Source of the DNA: Deltaproteobacteria bacterium
Lineage (GTDB): Bacteria; Myxococcota_A; UBA9042
Direction: 5' to 3'
NCBI GenBank assembly: GCA_020632665.1
Contig: JACKFC010000025.1
Span: forward strand, 1 to 64,000
DNA length: 64,000 nucleotides
Shown: positions 51,701 to 60,701 of the stretch, piece after piece
How the letters are laid out: every line of letters begins with the position of its first letter
Position numbering within the stretch: the first letter of the stretch is position 1
Position numbers and translations under genes: made by a program
Notes under the pieces: model-generated
What the model saw: only the letters and a program-made list of their open reading frames with translations
Told to the model about the DNA's origin: nothing
The model's database searches: none

Positions 51701-54011
51701 CTGCAAATACACCGTCCAGGCCGGCGCGATCTGCGGCGGCGGCACCTGCGGCGCCAAGGCATGCGAGCCGGTCGGTGGGGCGCCCATCGGCGCGGTCGGC
51801 GGCTCGGTGGCGTTCGCGGCCAAGGGCGGCAAGCTCGTCGGCTGGGGCTACAAGGCCGACAAGCTGCTGCCGATCACCGGCAACGATGGCGAGGTCTTCG
51901 GGCCGTCGCAGACGGTGATCAGCTCGGCGCAGCTGGTCGCGGTCAACGACAACCGCGCCTGCGCGGTCGCCCCCGGTGGCTCGGTGCAATGCTTCGGCAA
52001 ACACGGCGCCAACAACAACCAGACCTTCGGGCCGAGCGCGATCAATGGCTTGCCGCCGGTGGTTTGGGTGAGCGCGCGGGGTGAGCAGATGGCCTTCGTC
52101 ACCCTCGCCGGTGAGATTTGGCTGCAGGACAAGACCGACGGCACCAAGGCCGCGAAATCGACGCCGCTGCAGGGCGGCAAGCCCTTCCGGCAGGTCGCCG
52201 TGGGTGTGAACTTCGGCGTCGCCTTGCGCGACGACGGGACGCTCTGGGCATGGGGCGAAAACGGCGTCGGCCAGCTCGCCCAGGGGACCGGCGCGTCGGA
52301 CGGAGCCAAGCCCGACAGCCCGCTGTGGATCTCCGGCGCCACCAACGTGGCCCAGGTCTGCGCCGGCGAGGAATTCGCCTGCTACCGCGCGACGGACGGC
52401 AAGGTCTACTGCTGGGGCTACAACGACCATCACCAAGCCTCGACCGGCACTGCACAGGCGGTGACGACCCCGACGCTGGTCGCGGGGACCGAAAAGCTGC
52501 CGATCGCCGGCGGCATCCCGGCCGCGCAGCTCGCCTGCGGCAACGCCCACGCCTGCCTCGTCTCGACCGCGGGCGAGGTCCACTGCTGGGGCGCCAACGA
52601 CGTCGGTCAGCTCGGCACCGGGCATACCAAGGCGGTGATCACGGTGCAGAAGGCGGTGCAGAGCTCGGGCCAGCCGCTCGACGGCACCGGCGGCAGCCTG
52701 ATCGCCGGTGGCAACGCCAGCTGCATCGTCCGCGCGACCACTGTCGATTGTTGGGGTGACGACTCGCGCGGCCTGGTCGGGCTGTGGAAGGCCGGCCAGG
52801 CCACCGATCCGTACAAGCCCGCGCCGGTGGTCACTGTCGGTGGCGGCAAGCTCGTCGGCGCGAAGGAGTTGGTCGGCTCCGATGGCGCCTTCTGCGCCCG
52901 CCTGCTCTCCGATCCGAAGGACGTCGAATCCGATCCGGCCTGGTATTGCTGGGGCCGCAACAGCGGCGGCCTCGTCCCGGGCGGCGATCAGAACCTGCAG
53001 CAAGCGACGTTGCTCAACGCCTTCAACGGCGCCTGGAGCCTCTCCCCGGGCCCGAACGAGAGCTGTCGTGACGGCGTTCAGGGTGGCACGGAATGTTGGG
53101 GCAGCAACACCAACGGCGCCACCCTCGGCGTGGCCGACGGCAAGGCCGTGACGCAGTTCGCTCAGCCAAAGGATTTGTCCTGGCAGTCGGGGGCGCGGCG
53201 CAGCGCTTCGCACGGCTGCGCCAACGGCGACGGCGCGCTCTACTGCTGGGGGCAGAACAGCTTCGGCCAGATCGGCAACGGCAAGACTTCGGCCACCGAG
53301 CAACCGGTCGAGATCCCGATCTCGAACCTCGGATCGTTCCGCGTCACCCAGACGCTGACCTGCGCGCGGATCTTCGACGGCACCCTGAAGTGCTGGGGCA
53401 ACAACGGCTTCGGCCGCGTCGGCGACAACACCAAGGTCCATCGCTCGACGCCGACCCTGGTCAACGGTGGCAATTCGCTGTTCATGGACTTCGACGCCAG
53501 CGCGACCCACGTCTGCGGTGTGCAGGCCGACCTCGACCAGCAGCAGGATCCCGTCTCCAACGGAAAGCTCGCCTGCTGGGGCTTCAACGGAGGGGCGTCG
53601 CTCAACGTGCTCGGAGCCGGCTCGACCGCGAACGAGCTGCTGGTTCCGACCACGACCACCTACTTCGGTGGCAGTGGGCAGCCGCTGGCGAAGCACGTCG
53701 CCGTCGGCACGATGACCACCTGCGTCACCGACAGCACCGACAAACTCTACTGCGTTTCGGCGCCAACGCCACTGGCAGCTTGGGCAACGGCGCCGATGGT
53801 ACGGTTCCTGCCGCGTCGCAGCCGGTCGCGCCGGCGGTGCCGAAGGTCGACGAGAACGTCGGATCGGCTGGCTACGCCGTGCGCGCTCACGCAAGAGAGC
53901 CGCAGGACGCCAACGACTGCGAGGTCTGGTGCCAGGGGCGACCGCTACGGCGCGCAGAGACCGGGCGTGGCACGCACTTCGCCCTTCGCCAAGTCGCAGA
54001 ACCTACCGTAG
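48786..54011 (+). CDS. Giant Cys-rich/RCC1 lipoprotein, frameshifted near its 3' end
   Basis: A protein of about 1740 residues starts after GCAGGAG, with lipobox SLAGC (Cys25). About 950 residues of Cys-rich modules follow (CNGTLYCD, CNGTLFC, CDDGDPCTADxCD). From about residue 1000 come RCC1-like blades (LWAWGENGVGQL, YCWGYND, HCWGAND, LYCWGQNSFGQIGNG, LKCWGNNGFGRVGDN). The frame is intact to about 53755, then jumps: the next blade (FGANATGSLGNGADG) reads in another phase, and the final RYGAQRPGVA returns to the original phase before a TAG at 54011. The damage belongs to the frameshift-rich stretch that follows. It is a twin of 31820-35830. Confidence 0.85.
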   Translation: MSRFARLAHPASVALLVLAASLAGCAGESTSSGGGEDSSGSDGQSLDVTLQSCKSDDDCATIAKPCEEASCSAEGFCVSTKVPDAEICDDGDPCTADTACNNGLCIGTNVCECQSDGDCAPKEDGNVCNGTLYCDTSGALPKCVPNPATIVKCDSSLDTACSKNLCDPKTGGCVMLNQPNGTECDDGEKCTGPDACKGGNCTGPSSCDCEKTEDCAAFDDGDPCNGTLFCELESHTCKQNPATVIVCPKGDASGCLTQKCDPTDAKCKVVPKVDGEDCDLDGSSCSVDACKSGVCTSGPLADPCGCTKDSDCSPFEDGDACNGTLFCSSISGKCEINPASVVTCYSGDDTPCVQNQCDVKTGQCKLGPVPDGLTCDDGWDCSQNETCQKGICTAGSNLCTCKETADCVKYAAQNKCAEFFCLKPEGLCKANPATLKVCAQQGDPACSITACEPKTGLCKVQPKNEGKPCEADGSFCTNVDICQGSVCKPASNKCPCQKDADCGAFEDGNACNGTLFCDIKSGVCEVNPATVPVCDGPGGGPCMPDQCDPKDGACKPLPLPDAATCDTDDFVCTVERCKDAKCELVGQGCLCWEDGDCAGFEDGNACNGTLYCDKAGAPPYCKVNPASVVTCPDPAPNACLGSTCDPKDGACVDAPINLGKACNDADACTENDVCAADGSCAGTAKAAASCDDKDPCTADSCDAGKGCVHTGAASGTPCDDGDVCTEGDTCDGAQLCTPGKAKVCDDGDPCTADACDPATGCKTAPAAKDTPCNDGDACATDDVCDGAGTCAPGKTKKTCDDGKPCTEDGCAAGNCTVANSAKGKLCDDGDACTINTTCDGSGACTGPQKDCDDNNVCTSDACVAGACKSTSVGQGAGCSDGDACTTEDACDGAGACKGAAVSCDDGNPCTTDSCDKGKGCNYGNATNGTACNDGNACTVDEACAAGSCAGGVQLVCADDDLCTVDTCDAKSGCKYTVQAGAICGGGTCGAKACEPVGGAPIGAVGGSVAFAAKGGKLVGWGYKADKLLPITGNDGEVFGPSQTVISSAQLVAVNDNRACAVAPGGSVQCFGKHGANNNQTFGPSAINGLPPVVWVSARGEQMAFVTLAGEIWLQDKTDGTKAAKSTPLQGGKPFRQVAVGVNFGVALRDDGTLWAWGENGVGQLAQGTGASDGAKPDSPLWISGATNVAQVCAGEEFACYRATDGKVYCWGYNDHHQASTGTAQAVTTPTLVAGTEKLPIAGGIPAAQLACGNAHACLVSTAGEVHCWGANDVGQLGTGHTKAVITVQKAVQSSGQPLDGTGGSLIAGGNASCIVRATTVDCWGDDSRGLVGLWKAGQATDPYKPAPVVTVGGGKLVGAKELVGSDGAFCARLLSDPKDVESDPAWYCWGRNSGGLVPGGDQNLQQATLLNAFNGAWSLSPGPNESCRDGVQGGTECWGSNTNGATLGVADGKAVTQFAQPKDLSWQSGARRSASHGCANGDGALYCWGQNSFGQIGNGKTSATEQPVEIPISNLGSFRVTQTLTCARIFDGTLKCWGNNGFGRVGDNTKVHRSTPTLVNGGNSLFMDFDASATHVCGVQADLDQQQDPVSNGKLACWGFNGGASLNVLGAGSTANELLVPTTTTYFGGSGQPLAKHVAVGTMTTCVTDSTDKLYCVSAPTPLAAWATAPMVRFLPRRSRSRRRCRRSTRTSDRLATPCALTQESRRTPTTARSGARGDRYGAQRPGVARTSPFAKSQNLP

Positions 54012-55655
54012 CGCGCTGGTCCGCCCGTCGTCGGGCTCCGTGACGGAATACGATGCCTGCGAGCAACGCTTGGACCGGGCTCGGGCGGTGGTGACTGCGC
54101 GCCGCGAGGGCCGGAAATACACGCCATCTCGCGCGCGTGGACGAGGGAGCGATGGTGGTGAATCGAGCCAGAACAAGCTGCTATCGACCGCAGCGCGCTG
54201 CCCTGCGCGGCGTTGTTAATATTCGGCCGCAAGCCCGGAAAAGCCGCATCCTGAGGGCCCGGGCGTGCGGCCAGAGGCGGCGAAGACGGTCGAGGACATC
54301 CCGCAGCCTAAGAAGGTCGAGGCTTTCTCGGCTAATCGAAGCTCACGCCTGAGCAGCGCCTGGATCCTGGCGACGATCGGCCAGCGGACGCGACCGGGCG
54401 AGCCTCGAGGTGCGCGGTTGGCGGCAGCCTGAGGCCGTGCGGGCGCAAGGTTGCATCACCGTGGCGCGGCGCGGCGAGTTCTTGCTGAATTGGGTAATCG
54501 GAGGTCCCGGCCGACGAAGCGGTGCGGCGTGGCTTCGACAAAGATCCCGAGGTCGGCGCCGAGACGCTGGTGCAGCCAGATGGTGCGCCGCTTCCTGGAA
54601 GAGGCGTCGTCACAGGGCGACCGAGTCGGTCACTGAGGATGAGATCCGCGCTCTACTACGACGCGCCAACCTGCGGTTTCCCATTCGCGGCCGGCGTCGG
54701 CCGAGCTGCGCCACCTGCAGGTCAAGGACGAGGTGCTCGGCGAAGCGGCTGCACGACGAGATCGTCGCCGGCGGCGAGGCGGTGCCGGCCACGATCATGG
54801 CGACCTGGTGACTTATATCGAAGCTACCACGAAGACCAGGAAGCACCAAGCGCTGCTTCCGGCTCACTCGGTATCGTCTGGTCGGCGCTAGCTGCCAGGG
54901 CGACGCGCCGGAAGAGGTCGGCCTGCACGAGAGCCTGCCCGACGCCATCCGCAAGGCTGGTCTGGCGCTCGGGCCCCATGAGATCTCGCCCGTGGTGGAA
55001 GATGGTGAGCAATGGCTTCCACATCCTGTTTCGCCGCCGTGGCGAAGAACCCAGCGCCCGGTCGGACTCGACGACGGAAGGCGTGATCCGCGCCCGCTCT
55101 GAGTCAAGCGCAAGCGCGACCTTGCTTCCGCGCCGGACCTGATCAACAGCCTGCAGGGCGGGGGCGCTGCAAGGTCGAATACAAGCAACGAAGAGGCGAC
55201 TTGCCTTTGCTGCCGCCGCCCGGAGCGCGCCGCCTGCTGCCCAAGCCTGGCGGCAGGCGGCGACGCGGCCACGACCACGGCAGCCACGGACCGGAGATGG
55301 TCAGCGGGCATTTCGATCGACGCCTCCCCAGGGCGACCCTGGCGGCGCAATCGTCTGTAGCAGCCTCGATGCTCGGTGGCCCGTGCTGCCAACGGCGGCG
55401 GCGGCGGCCCCGAAGCGCGCCGGGCTGCGATCCGCCAGGCGGCGATGCCGGACGGCTAAATTTCGAGGTCGACGGCATCGCGGCCGTGGTCGGCAAGAAG
55501 ATCATCACCATCTCCGAGCTGGTCTGCGCCTCCCAAGTGCAGGGGCACCAGCCAGCAGATGGTGCCGACAGAGTCTGGAGCGCGGCCGCGCAACGAGCGC
55601 GACGCGCTGCGGCAGCACCCTGCAGACGCTGGATCGGACAACGAGCTGACGCCGC
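53755..55655. other. Frameshift-rich interval spanning three genes
   Basis: Within these 1.9 kb, coding similarity is present but hops between the three forward frames every 30-150 bases. It affects the 3' end of the RCC1 lipoprotein, all of a first isomerase gene and the 5' half of a second, while DNA on both sides is clean. The most economical explanation is a low-quality assembly segment with indels. Confidence 0.75.
54150..55141 (+). pseudogene. Parvulin-type peptidyl-prolyl isomerase (SurA-like), reading frame broken
   Basis: Fragments in different phases line up with the SurA/PrsA plan. There is an N-terminal helical part (RRGFDKDPEV, QMVRRFLEEA, TEDEIRALYYDA), a parvulin-like start (AELRHLQVKDEVLGEAA), and a C-terminal parvulin end (GLALGPHEISPVVE, FHILFRRRGEE, GVIRARSE). 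The start is undetermined; the 5' limit given is approximate. The fragments together would give a protein of about 320 residues. It precedes a second, similar gene, a tandem arrangement seen in deltaproteobacteria. Whether it is a true pseudogene or a sequencing artefact cannot be told here. Confidence 0.55.
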
Positions 55656-56372
55656 GGCCTCTCCTGCGACTACCCGACTGTCGCAGACTCCGAGATCGAC
55701 GCCCACCTCGCCGAGCTTCGTCGGCGCAACGTCTGGGATCTCGAGGAGCTGCGCGAGGCGACCCGCAAGCTCGGCTTCGCCGACATGAAGGCCTACCGTG
55801 AGCACGTGCGGCAGGAGAAGCTGCGCATCGCCGCGATCCGGGCCAAGCTCGGCGCCCGCCTGCGCGTCTCCGAAGACGAAGTCGACAAGGTTCTCGCCGC
55901 GGACTACGACGGCGGCAAGACCGAGGAAGAGGTCCGCTCGCGCCACATCCTGATCAAGGTGCCGACCGGAGCGAGCCCGCTGCAGCTGACGCAGCTACGT
56001 CGCAAGGCCTGGAAGATCCACGATATGATCAAGGCCGGGCAGAAGAAGTTCGAGGACGCCGCGGAGGAATTCTCCGACGATATGGGCACCCAATACGGCG
56101 GCGACCTCGGCTATATGCGCCGCTGGATGCTCGACCAGACCTTCGCCAATACGCTCTGGAAGCTCGACAAGAACGAGGTCTCCGCGGTCGTGCAAACACC
56201 CTTCGGCTTCCACGTCATCCAGCTCCTCGACCGCCGTCGGGTGCCGGTCAAGGACGTGAAGATCCTCAAGCAGTTCATCCGCGCCCAGCTGACCGAGGCC
56301 GCCTTCGTCCGGCTCTACAAGGTCTGGATGCAGGAGCTGCGCGCCGCCACCCACGTCGAAGTCCGCATCTAG
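55200..56372 (+). pseudogene. SurA-like parvulin peptidyl-prolyl isomerase, 5' half broken, 3' half intact
   Basis: The SurA-type opening FEVDGIAAVVGKKIITISEL is readable near 55450, followed in other phases by LQTLIDNELT-like pieces. From about 55655 the frame is clean to the TAG at 56370-56372: DSEIDAHLAELRRRNVWDLE, then a complete parvulin domain (RSRHILIKVP, AAEEFSDDMGTQYGGDLGYM, VVQTPFGFHVIQLLDRR). It is a periplasmic chaperone/isomerase assisting outer-membrane protein folding. An ATG at 55785 opens the largest intact frame but starts inside the N-domain and is not the real start. Confidence 0.78.
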
Positions 56373-56479
56373 AGACGCGACCAGAAAATGCAGTTTCGCA
56401 TTTTCTGGCCGAGTCTCTCTTCTGTTCTAGGAGCCGCGTCAAGAAGTCGCCTGCGGCGACTTCTTGATCGCGTCTCTAG
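56369..56479. terminator. Nested hairpin structure between convergent genes
   Basis: A 12-base outer stem (CTAGAGACGCGA at 56369-56380 with its complement at 56468-56479) encloses two perfect hairpins: an 11-base stem with a 6-base loop (56381-56408) and a 13-base stem with a 3-base loop (56439-56467). The first stem begins inside the isomerase stop codon region, and the structure ends 12 bases before the stop of the minus-strand lipoprotein. It is a likely bidirectional terminator, or a REP-like element used as one. Confidence 0.75.
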
Positions 56480-56491
56480 CGTCTTTGCGGC

Positions 56492-58036
56492 CTACTGACA
56501 GGCGCTCCACTCCTTGCCGCAATAGACCTGCCCGCATTGGTCGCATTGCTGCGCCGAGCCGCCGTTGCAGATGCTGGTGCAGTATTTGTCGTTGCAGGCC
56601 AGCAGCGCCGTGAGCGCCGAGAGCCCGGCCGCCGACGCCTGCGCCTTGCAGTTCTGCGCGCAATCCTTGCTGCTGCCGCATTGGCCGGCGCATTGCAGGA
56701 CCTGGGCGCAGGTATAGCCGCCCTGACCGGTGCTGCCGAAGCAGGCCTGGTAGGCGTTGCCGCAGAGCTGCGCGGTGCATTGGGCGAAGGCGTCGCCGCT
56801 CTTGCCTTGGCAATATTGCTCACCGCAGAGCAGCAGGCCGTACCACTTCTGGATCGCCGAGACGCTGGCCTGGCTGTGGCAGGCCGAGGTGCACACCGTC
56901 GAGGTCCCGCAGCCGGCGAGGCAGCCGCCCAGGCCGCCGCAGTCGTTGCTGCCGACGCCGGTGCAGACCGTCTGCTCGGTGGCGCATTTGCTGTAGACGC
57001 AGAGCAGCGCCTCGTAGGCTTTGCCGGCGTCGATGAGCGTCTGGCAGGAGAGGGCGATGCAGGCCTTGCGCGCCTTGTATTGCGCCTGGGCCGTCGGTGT
57101 CCCCTTGGCGATGCAGGTGTCGATGGTCAGCGTGTCGCCGGGCGCGGCGAATTGCTCGATGCAGGCCATGACCTGACCGCAGCTGAGCGTGCCGACGCAT
57201 TGGCCGGATTGGCAGATCTGCGCCGTCTGGCAAGCCGGTGTGCAGGTATTCGGGTCGGTCTTGCAGACGCCGTTGTCGCAGATTTGCCCCTGCGGACACG
57301 CCGGATCACACCCCGACTTCTTGCTGCACAGCCCGCCGTTGCACAGCTCGTCCGGGTTGCAGGCGACCGGCACGCCGTAGCGCAGGCAACCGCTGGCGTC
57401 GAGCTCGCAGGTCTTCACCGCGGCGACCGTGGTCCCGCTGCAGACCTTCTGCCCGATCGCCTCGCATTCCTTGGCGCAGACGCATGTGCCGTCGTCGCAG
57501 CCATAACCCGACGGGCAACTCGTCACGGCCTGCCACGCCCCGGCGACGCACAGCGCCGGCGTCACCTTGTCGAGGCAACCGGTGGTGCCGGCGGTGCAGC
57601 CCGGCGGGCCCGTGTCGGTCGTCTCGGCAGCGTCGGCGACGTCGGTGCCGGCGGTGTCGATCGAGGCCGTGCTGTCGGCGGCGTCGGCCTGCGCGTCGGA
57701 GGTGTCCGCCGCGTCGGTCGCCGCGTCGGCAGCGCCGATATCGGTCGAAGTATCGGCCGCGGCGGTCGTGTCGACGGTGGCGCCGGTATCGCCGAAGAGC
57801 ACGTCGCCACCGCCGCACGGGATCACCTTGCAGCCGATCGGGTCGACGCAGACGCTCACGCCGACGCACGGCTCGCACAGCCCGGTGCCCTCGTTCTTGC
57901 AGACGAAGCCCTCGGTCTGCAGGCCCGGACTCTCGGGTCCGGAGCAGCCCGCGATCGTGATCAGGGCGAGGAGAACGACGCTGCCGGCACGGACGGGCAG
58001 GCCGGGGCAGGGCATCAGGTCGTGGCGAGTGGGCAT
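56492..58036 (-). CDS. Cys-rich lipoprotein with Ala/Asp/Thr linker
   Basis: The 514-residue protein has a signal peptide with lipobox IAGC (Cys31; an ATG 21 bases downstream is an alternative start). After a short Cys patch (FVCKNEGTGLCEPCVGVSVC) comes an Ala/Asp/Thr linker (about 70-115), then Dickkopf-like and EGF-like Cys clusters, ending with a 200-residue region of evenly spaced cysteines (CAQVLQCAGQC, CNDKYCTSIC, CDQCGQVYC). It is 10 bases downstream of the hybrid kinase stop, so it may be in that operon. Function unknown; probably on the cell surface. Confidence 0.8.
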   Translation of the reverse strand: MPTRHDLMPCPGLPVRAGSVVLLALITIAGCSGPESPGLQTEGFVCKNEGTGLCEPCVGVSVCVDPIGCKVIPCGGGDVLFGDTGATVDTTAAADTSTDIGAADAATDAADTSDAQADAADSTASIDTAGTDVADAAETTDTGPPGCTAGTTGCLDKVTPALCVAGAWQAVTSCPSGYGCDDGTCVCAKECEAIGQKVCSGTTVAAVKTCELDASGCLRYGVPVACNPDELCNGGLCSKKSGCDPACPQGQICDNGVCKTDPNTCTPACQTAQICQSGQCVGTLSCGQVMACIEQFAAPGDTLTIDTCIAKGTPTAQAQYKARKACIALSCQTLIDAGKAYEALLCVYSKCATEQTVCTGVGSNDCGGLGGCLAGCGTSTVCTSACHSQASVSAIQKWYGLLLCGEQYCQGKSGDAFAQCTAQLCGNAYQACFGSTGQGGYTCAQVLQCAGQCGSSKDCAQNCKAQASAAGLSALTALLACNDKYCTSICNGGSAQQCDQCGQVYCGKEWSACQ

Positions 58037-58046
58037 GGTGAACAGC

Positions 58047-60686
58047 TCAGGCGGCGGCTGCGGGGCGGGCGGCGGGCAGGCGGACCGTGAACATGGTGCC
58101 GACCCCTGCCTCGCTGTCCACCGCGATCTTGCCACCGAGGGCGCGGACGACCCGCCAGGTGATGGTCAGGCCCATGCCCATGCCGCGGCCCGGGCCCTTG
58201 GTCGAGAAGAAGGGCGAGAAGACGCGGTCGCGCGTCTCGGCGTCCATGCCCGGGCCGTTGTCGCGGACGGTGAGCACGACCTCGTCGCCTTCGTCGGCGG
58301 CGCGGACCGTGACCTGGCCCTCGGGGTGCGCCGCCACGGCCTCGAGCGCGTTCTGGATCAGGTTGGTCAGCACCTGGTGCAGCTCTTCCGGCACCGCCTC
58401 GACCTGCGGATGCCCCTCGACCTCGACCAGCACCGGTCGCTCCGCACCGACGGCCTGGCCGACCAAGGCGGCGACGTCGGCGATGGCGTCGCCCAGGGAG
58501 ATCGGCTGCGCGACGCGGGCGTAGCCTTCGCGCGAATAGCGGCGCATCAACGCCACGGCCTTGGCGATTCGCTCCACACCCGCCCGTGAGCTGTTGAACA
58601 TCCGGGCCGTGCGTTCGGCCGCCTTCTCGAGCTGCTGCTGCTCGCGGGCGGAGAGCGCGGCGCCGCTTTGGAGCTTGTCGATCGCGCTGCGGACCTTGCC
58701 GACCTCGCCCTCGATGACCGTCATGCTCTGCTGGATATAGTTGAGCGGGTTGTTGATCTCGTGGGCCAGGCCGCCGGCGATGGTCTCCAGCGAATCCATC
58801 CGGCCTTCGAGCAGGCGGTCGGCCTGCTTCTCGGCGAGGCCGAGCAGGGCGCGGACGTTGATCTGCAGCTCGCGGGCCGAGAACGGCTTCTGCAGGTAGG
58901 TGTTGACCCCGCTCTCGATGCCCTGAACCCGGTCTTCCAGCGCGCCACGGGCCGTCAGCATGATGATCGGCGTGTGCGCGGTGGCGGCGTCGGCGCGCAG
59001 CCGGCGGACCAGCTCCAAGCCGTCGATGCCCGGCATCATCAGGTCGGTGATGATCAGGTCGGGGCGGTATTTCAGCGCGAGCTCCAGGCCCTTGAGCCCG
59101 TCCGGCGCGGCCATCACCTTGAAGTCGCGACGCAACGCGAGGTGGATGATGCGGGTCACGTCTGGCGTGTCCTCGACGATCAGCACCGTATGGCTGCGCT
59201 CGTGCTCGTCGATGTCGCGCTCGACCACGCGGCGCTCGGTGACCTCGGCGATGTCGAGCAGGCGGTAGCCCTCGCTGCGGGGCATGGCGGCGGTCGCGGT
59301 GAAGACGGTCGAGAGGTCGGTCTCGCCATCTTCGCGGCCCAGCGCGTCGGCCGGCAGGTGGTCGCGGCCGCAGATCAGCTCGACGTGGAAGGTCGCGCCC
59401 TCGCCGGGGCGGCCCTCGGCCCAGATCTTGCCGCCGTGCAGCTCGACCAGCTCACGCGCCAAGGAGAGTCCGATGCCGGTGCCGCCGAATTTGCGCGTGC
59501 CGCCCATATCGACCTGGTAGAAGCGCTCGAAGAGCCGCTCGGCCTGCTCCGGAGCGAAGCCCTCGCCGGAATCCTCGACCAGCACGTGCAGCCGCTCGGC
59601 GTCGCCGCGCAGGCGCACCACGACCCGGCCCTGCGGCGGGGTGAACTTCACCGCGTTGGAGAGCAGGTTGACGAAGACCCGCTCGATCCGCTCGATATCG
59701 ACGAAGACCGGCGCCGCCGCCAACTCGGGCTCGAAGTGCAGCTCGATATCCTTGCGCTGTGCCAGCGGCACGACCTGGTCGACCAGCCCCTGCAGCCAGG
59801 GGCGCATATCGTGCTCTTCGACGTAGAGCTGCAGGCGCGACGCTTCGAGCTTGGAGAGGTCGAGCAGGTCGTTGATCAGCTTCAGCAGCTTGGTGCCCGA
59901 CTTCAGCATCGAGGCGAGCGTCTTCTCGGCGGTCTCGGTCATCGGGCCGAGGTCGCCCTGCATCATCATCTCGATCGGCGCCAAGATCATCGCCAGCGGC
60001 GTGCGCAGCTCGTGGGTGATATTGGCGAAGAGCTGGCTCTTGAACTCGTCGAGCTGCTCGAGGTGCTCCTTGGCCTTCTGCAGGTCGGCGCGGGTCTCTT
60101 CGAGGTCACGCGCGGTCGTGTATTGGTGGTGCTCGGAGCGGTAGTTGAAGATCTGCCCGACCACCACGATCAGCGCGGTCGAGCCGAGGAAGAGGCTGTT
60201 GGCGAAGGCGTCGAAGGGTTTGCCGAGCTGACCCAAGAGCAGGTTCGGCACGAAGTACATCGCCACGATCGCGACGTGGGTGGTGATCACGACCCGCTCG
60301 GGCCAGACGAAGAGCAGCCCGGTTGCCACCATCGCCAGCGAGAGGCCGGCGTAGTAGGTCGAAGCCAAGCCGCCCATGATCACGATCATGATCGCGATGC
60401 CGAGCGAGCAGAGCAGCATATAGGCCGAGGTCACCCAATGCGGGTGGCGGTCGAAGAGCTGCGAGCCCGAGAGTGGGAACATCGCGACGGTGGCCAGCGT
60501 CACGACGATGCGGCTTCCCCAGAGCAGCCAGAGCCAGGCGTGCGGCGCGACGAAATAGTCCAGCACGCCGAATAGGGGGTAGAGCAGCAATACGATGCCG
60601 AGCATCGCGCGGGTCGCGGCGCGGTTCTGTTCGAGCAGGCGGTCCTGCCAGGTGGGCGCGAGCAGGGAGGCGTTGCCGATCGCCAT
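58047..60686 (-). CDS. Hybrid kinase-receiver-kinase, PhcS/PhcR-like fusion
   Basis: The 879-residue inner-membrane protein begins with about six TM helices (residues 25-180) and a coiled coil. The first kinase has His225 (ITHELRTP) and an ATPase domain with NLLSNAVKF and GGTGIGLSLA. A receiver domain (about 498-615) carries the phospho-acceptor Asp548 (IITDLMMPG) and Lys600. A second kinase has His642 (GGLAHEINNPLNY) and an ATPase domain (NLIQNALEA, GMGMGLTI). In Ralstonia and Cupriavidus, PhcS (membrane kinase) and PhcR/PhcQ (receiver plus kinase) are separate proteins reading a fatty-acid methyl ester. Here the order is the same but fused, 15 bp after a PhcB-like gene. Confidence 0.88.
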   Translation of the reverse strand: MAIGNASLLAPTWQDRLLEQNRAATRAMLGIVLLLYPLFGVLDYFVAPHAWLWLLWGSRIVVTLATVAMFPLSGSQLFDRHPHWVTSAYMLLCSLGIAIMIVIMGGLASTYYAGLSLAMVATGLLFVWPERVVITTHVAIVAMYFVPNLLLGQLGKPFDAFANSLFLGSTALIVVVGQIFNYRSEHHQYTTARDLEETRADLQKAKEHLEQLDEFKSQLFANITHELRTPLAMILAPIEMMMQGDLGPMTETAEKTLASMLKSGTKLLKLINDLLDLSKLEASRLQLYVEEHDMRPWLQGLVDQVVPLAQRKDIELHFEPELAAAPVFVDIERIERVFVNLLSNAVKFTPPQGRVVVRLRGDAERLHVLVEDSGEGFAPEQAERLFERFYQVDMGGTRKFGGTGIGLSLARELVELHGGKIWAEGRPGEGATFHVELICGRDHLPADALGREDGETDLSTVFTATAAMPRSEGYRLLDIAEVTERRVVERDIDEHERSHTVLIVEDTPDVTRIIHLALRRDFKVMAAPDGLKGLELALKYRPDLIITDLMMPGIDGLELVRRLRADAATAHTPIIMLTARGALEDRVQGIESGVNTYLQKPFSARELQINVRALLGLAEKQADRLLEGRMDSLETIAGGLAHEINNPLNYIQQSMTVIEGEVGKVRSAIDKLQSGAALSAREQQQLEKAAERTARMFNSSRAGVERIAKAVALMRRYSREGYARVAQPISLGDAIADVAALVGQAVGAERPVLVEVEGHPQVEAVPEELHQVLTNLIQNALEAVAAHPEGQVTVRAADEGDEVVLTVRDNGPGMDAETRDRVFSPFFSTKGPGRGMGMGLTITWRVVRALGGKIAVDSEAGVGTMFTVRLPAARPAAAA

Positions 60687-60701
60687 GGTCGACCTCGGTC
60701 G

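Noticed and set aside
48747..53894. Long minus-strand frame opposite the giant Cys-rich lipoprotein
   Set aside because: Same artefact; the plus strand has signal peptide, lipobox and repeated modules.
55785..56372. Complete small parvulin gene starting at the ATG 55785
   Set aside because: The same reading frame has clear SurA N-domain coding upstream of this ATG; it is an internal methionine.
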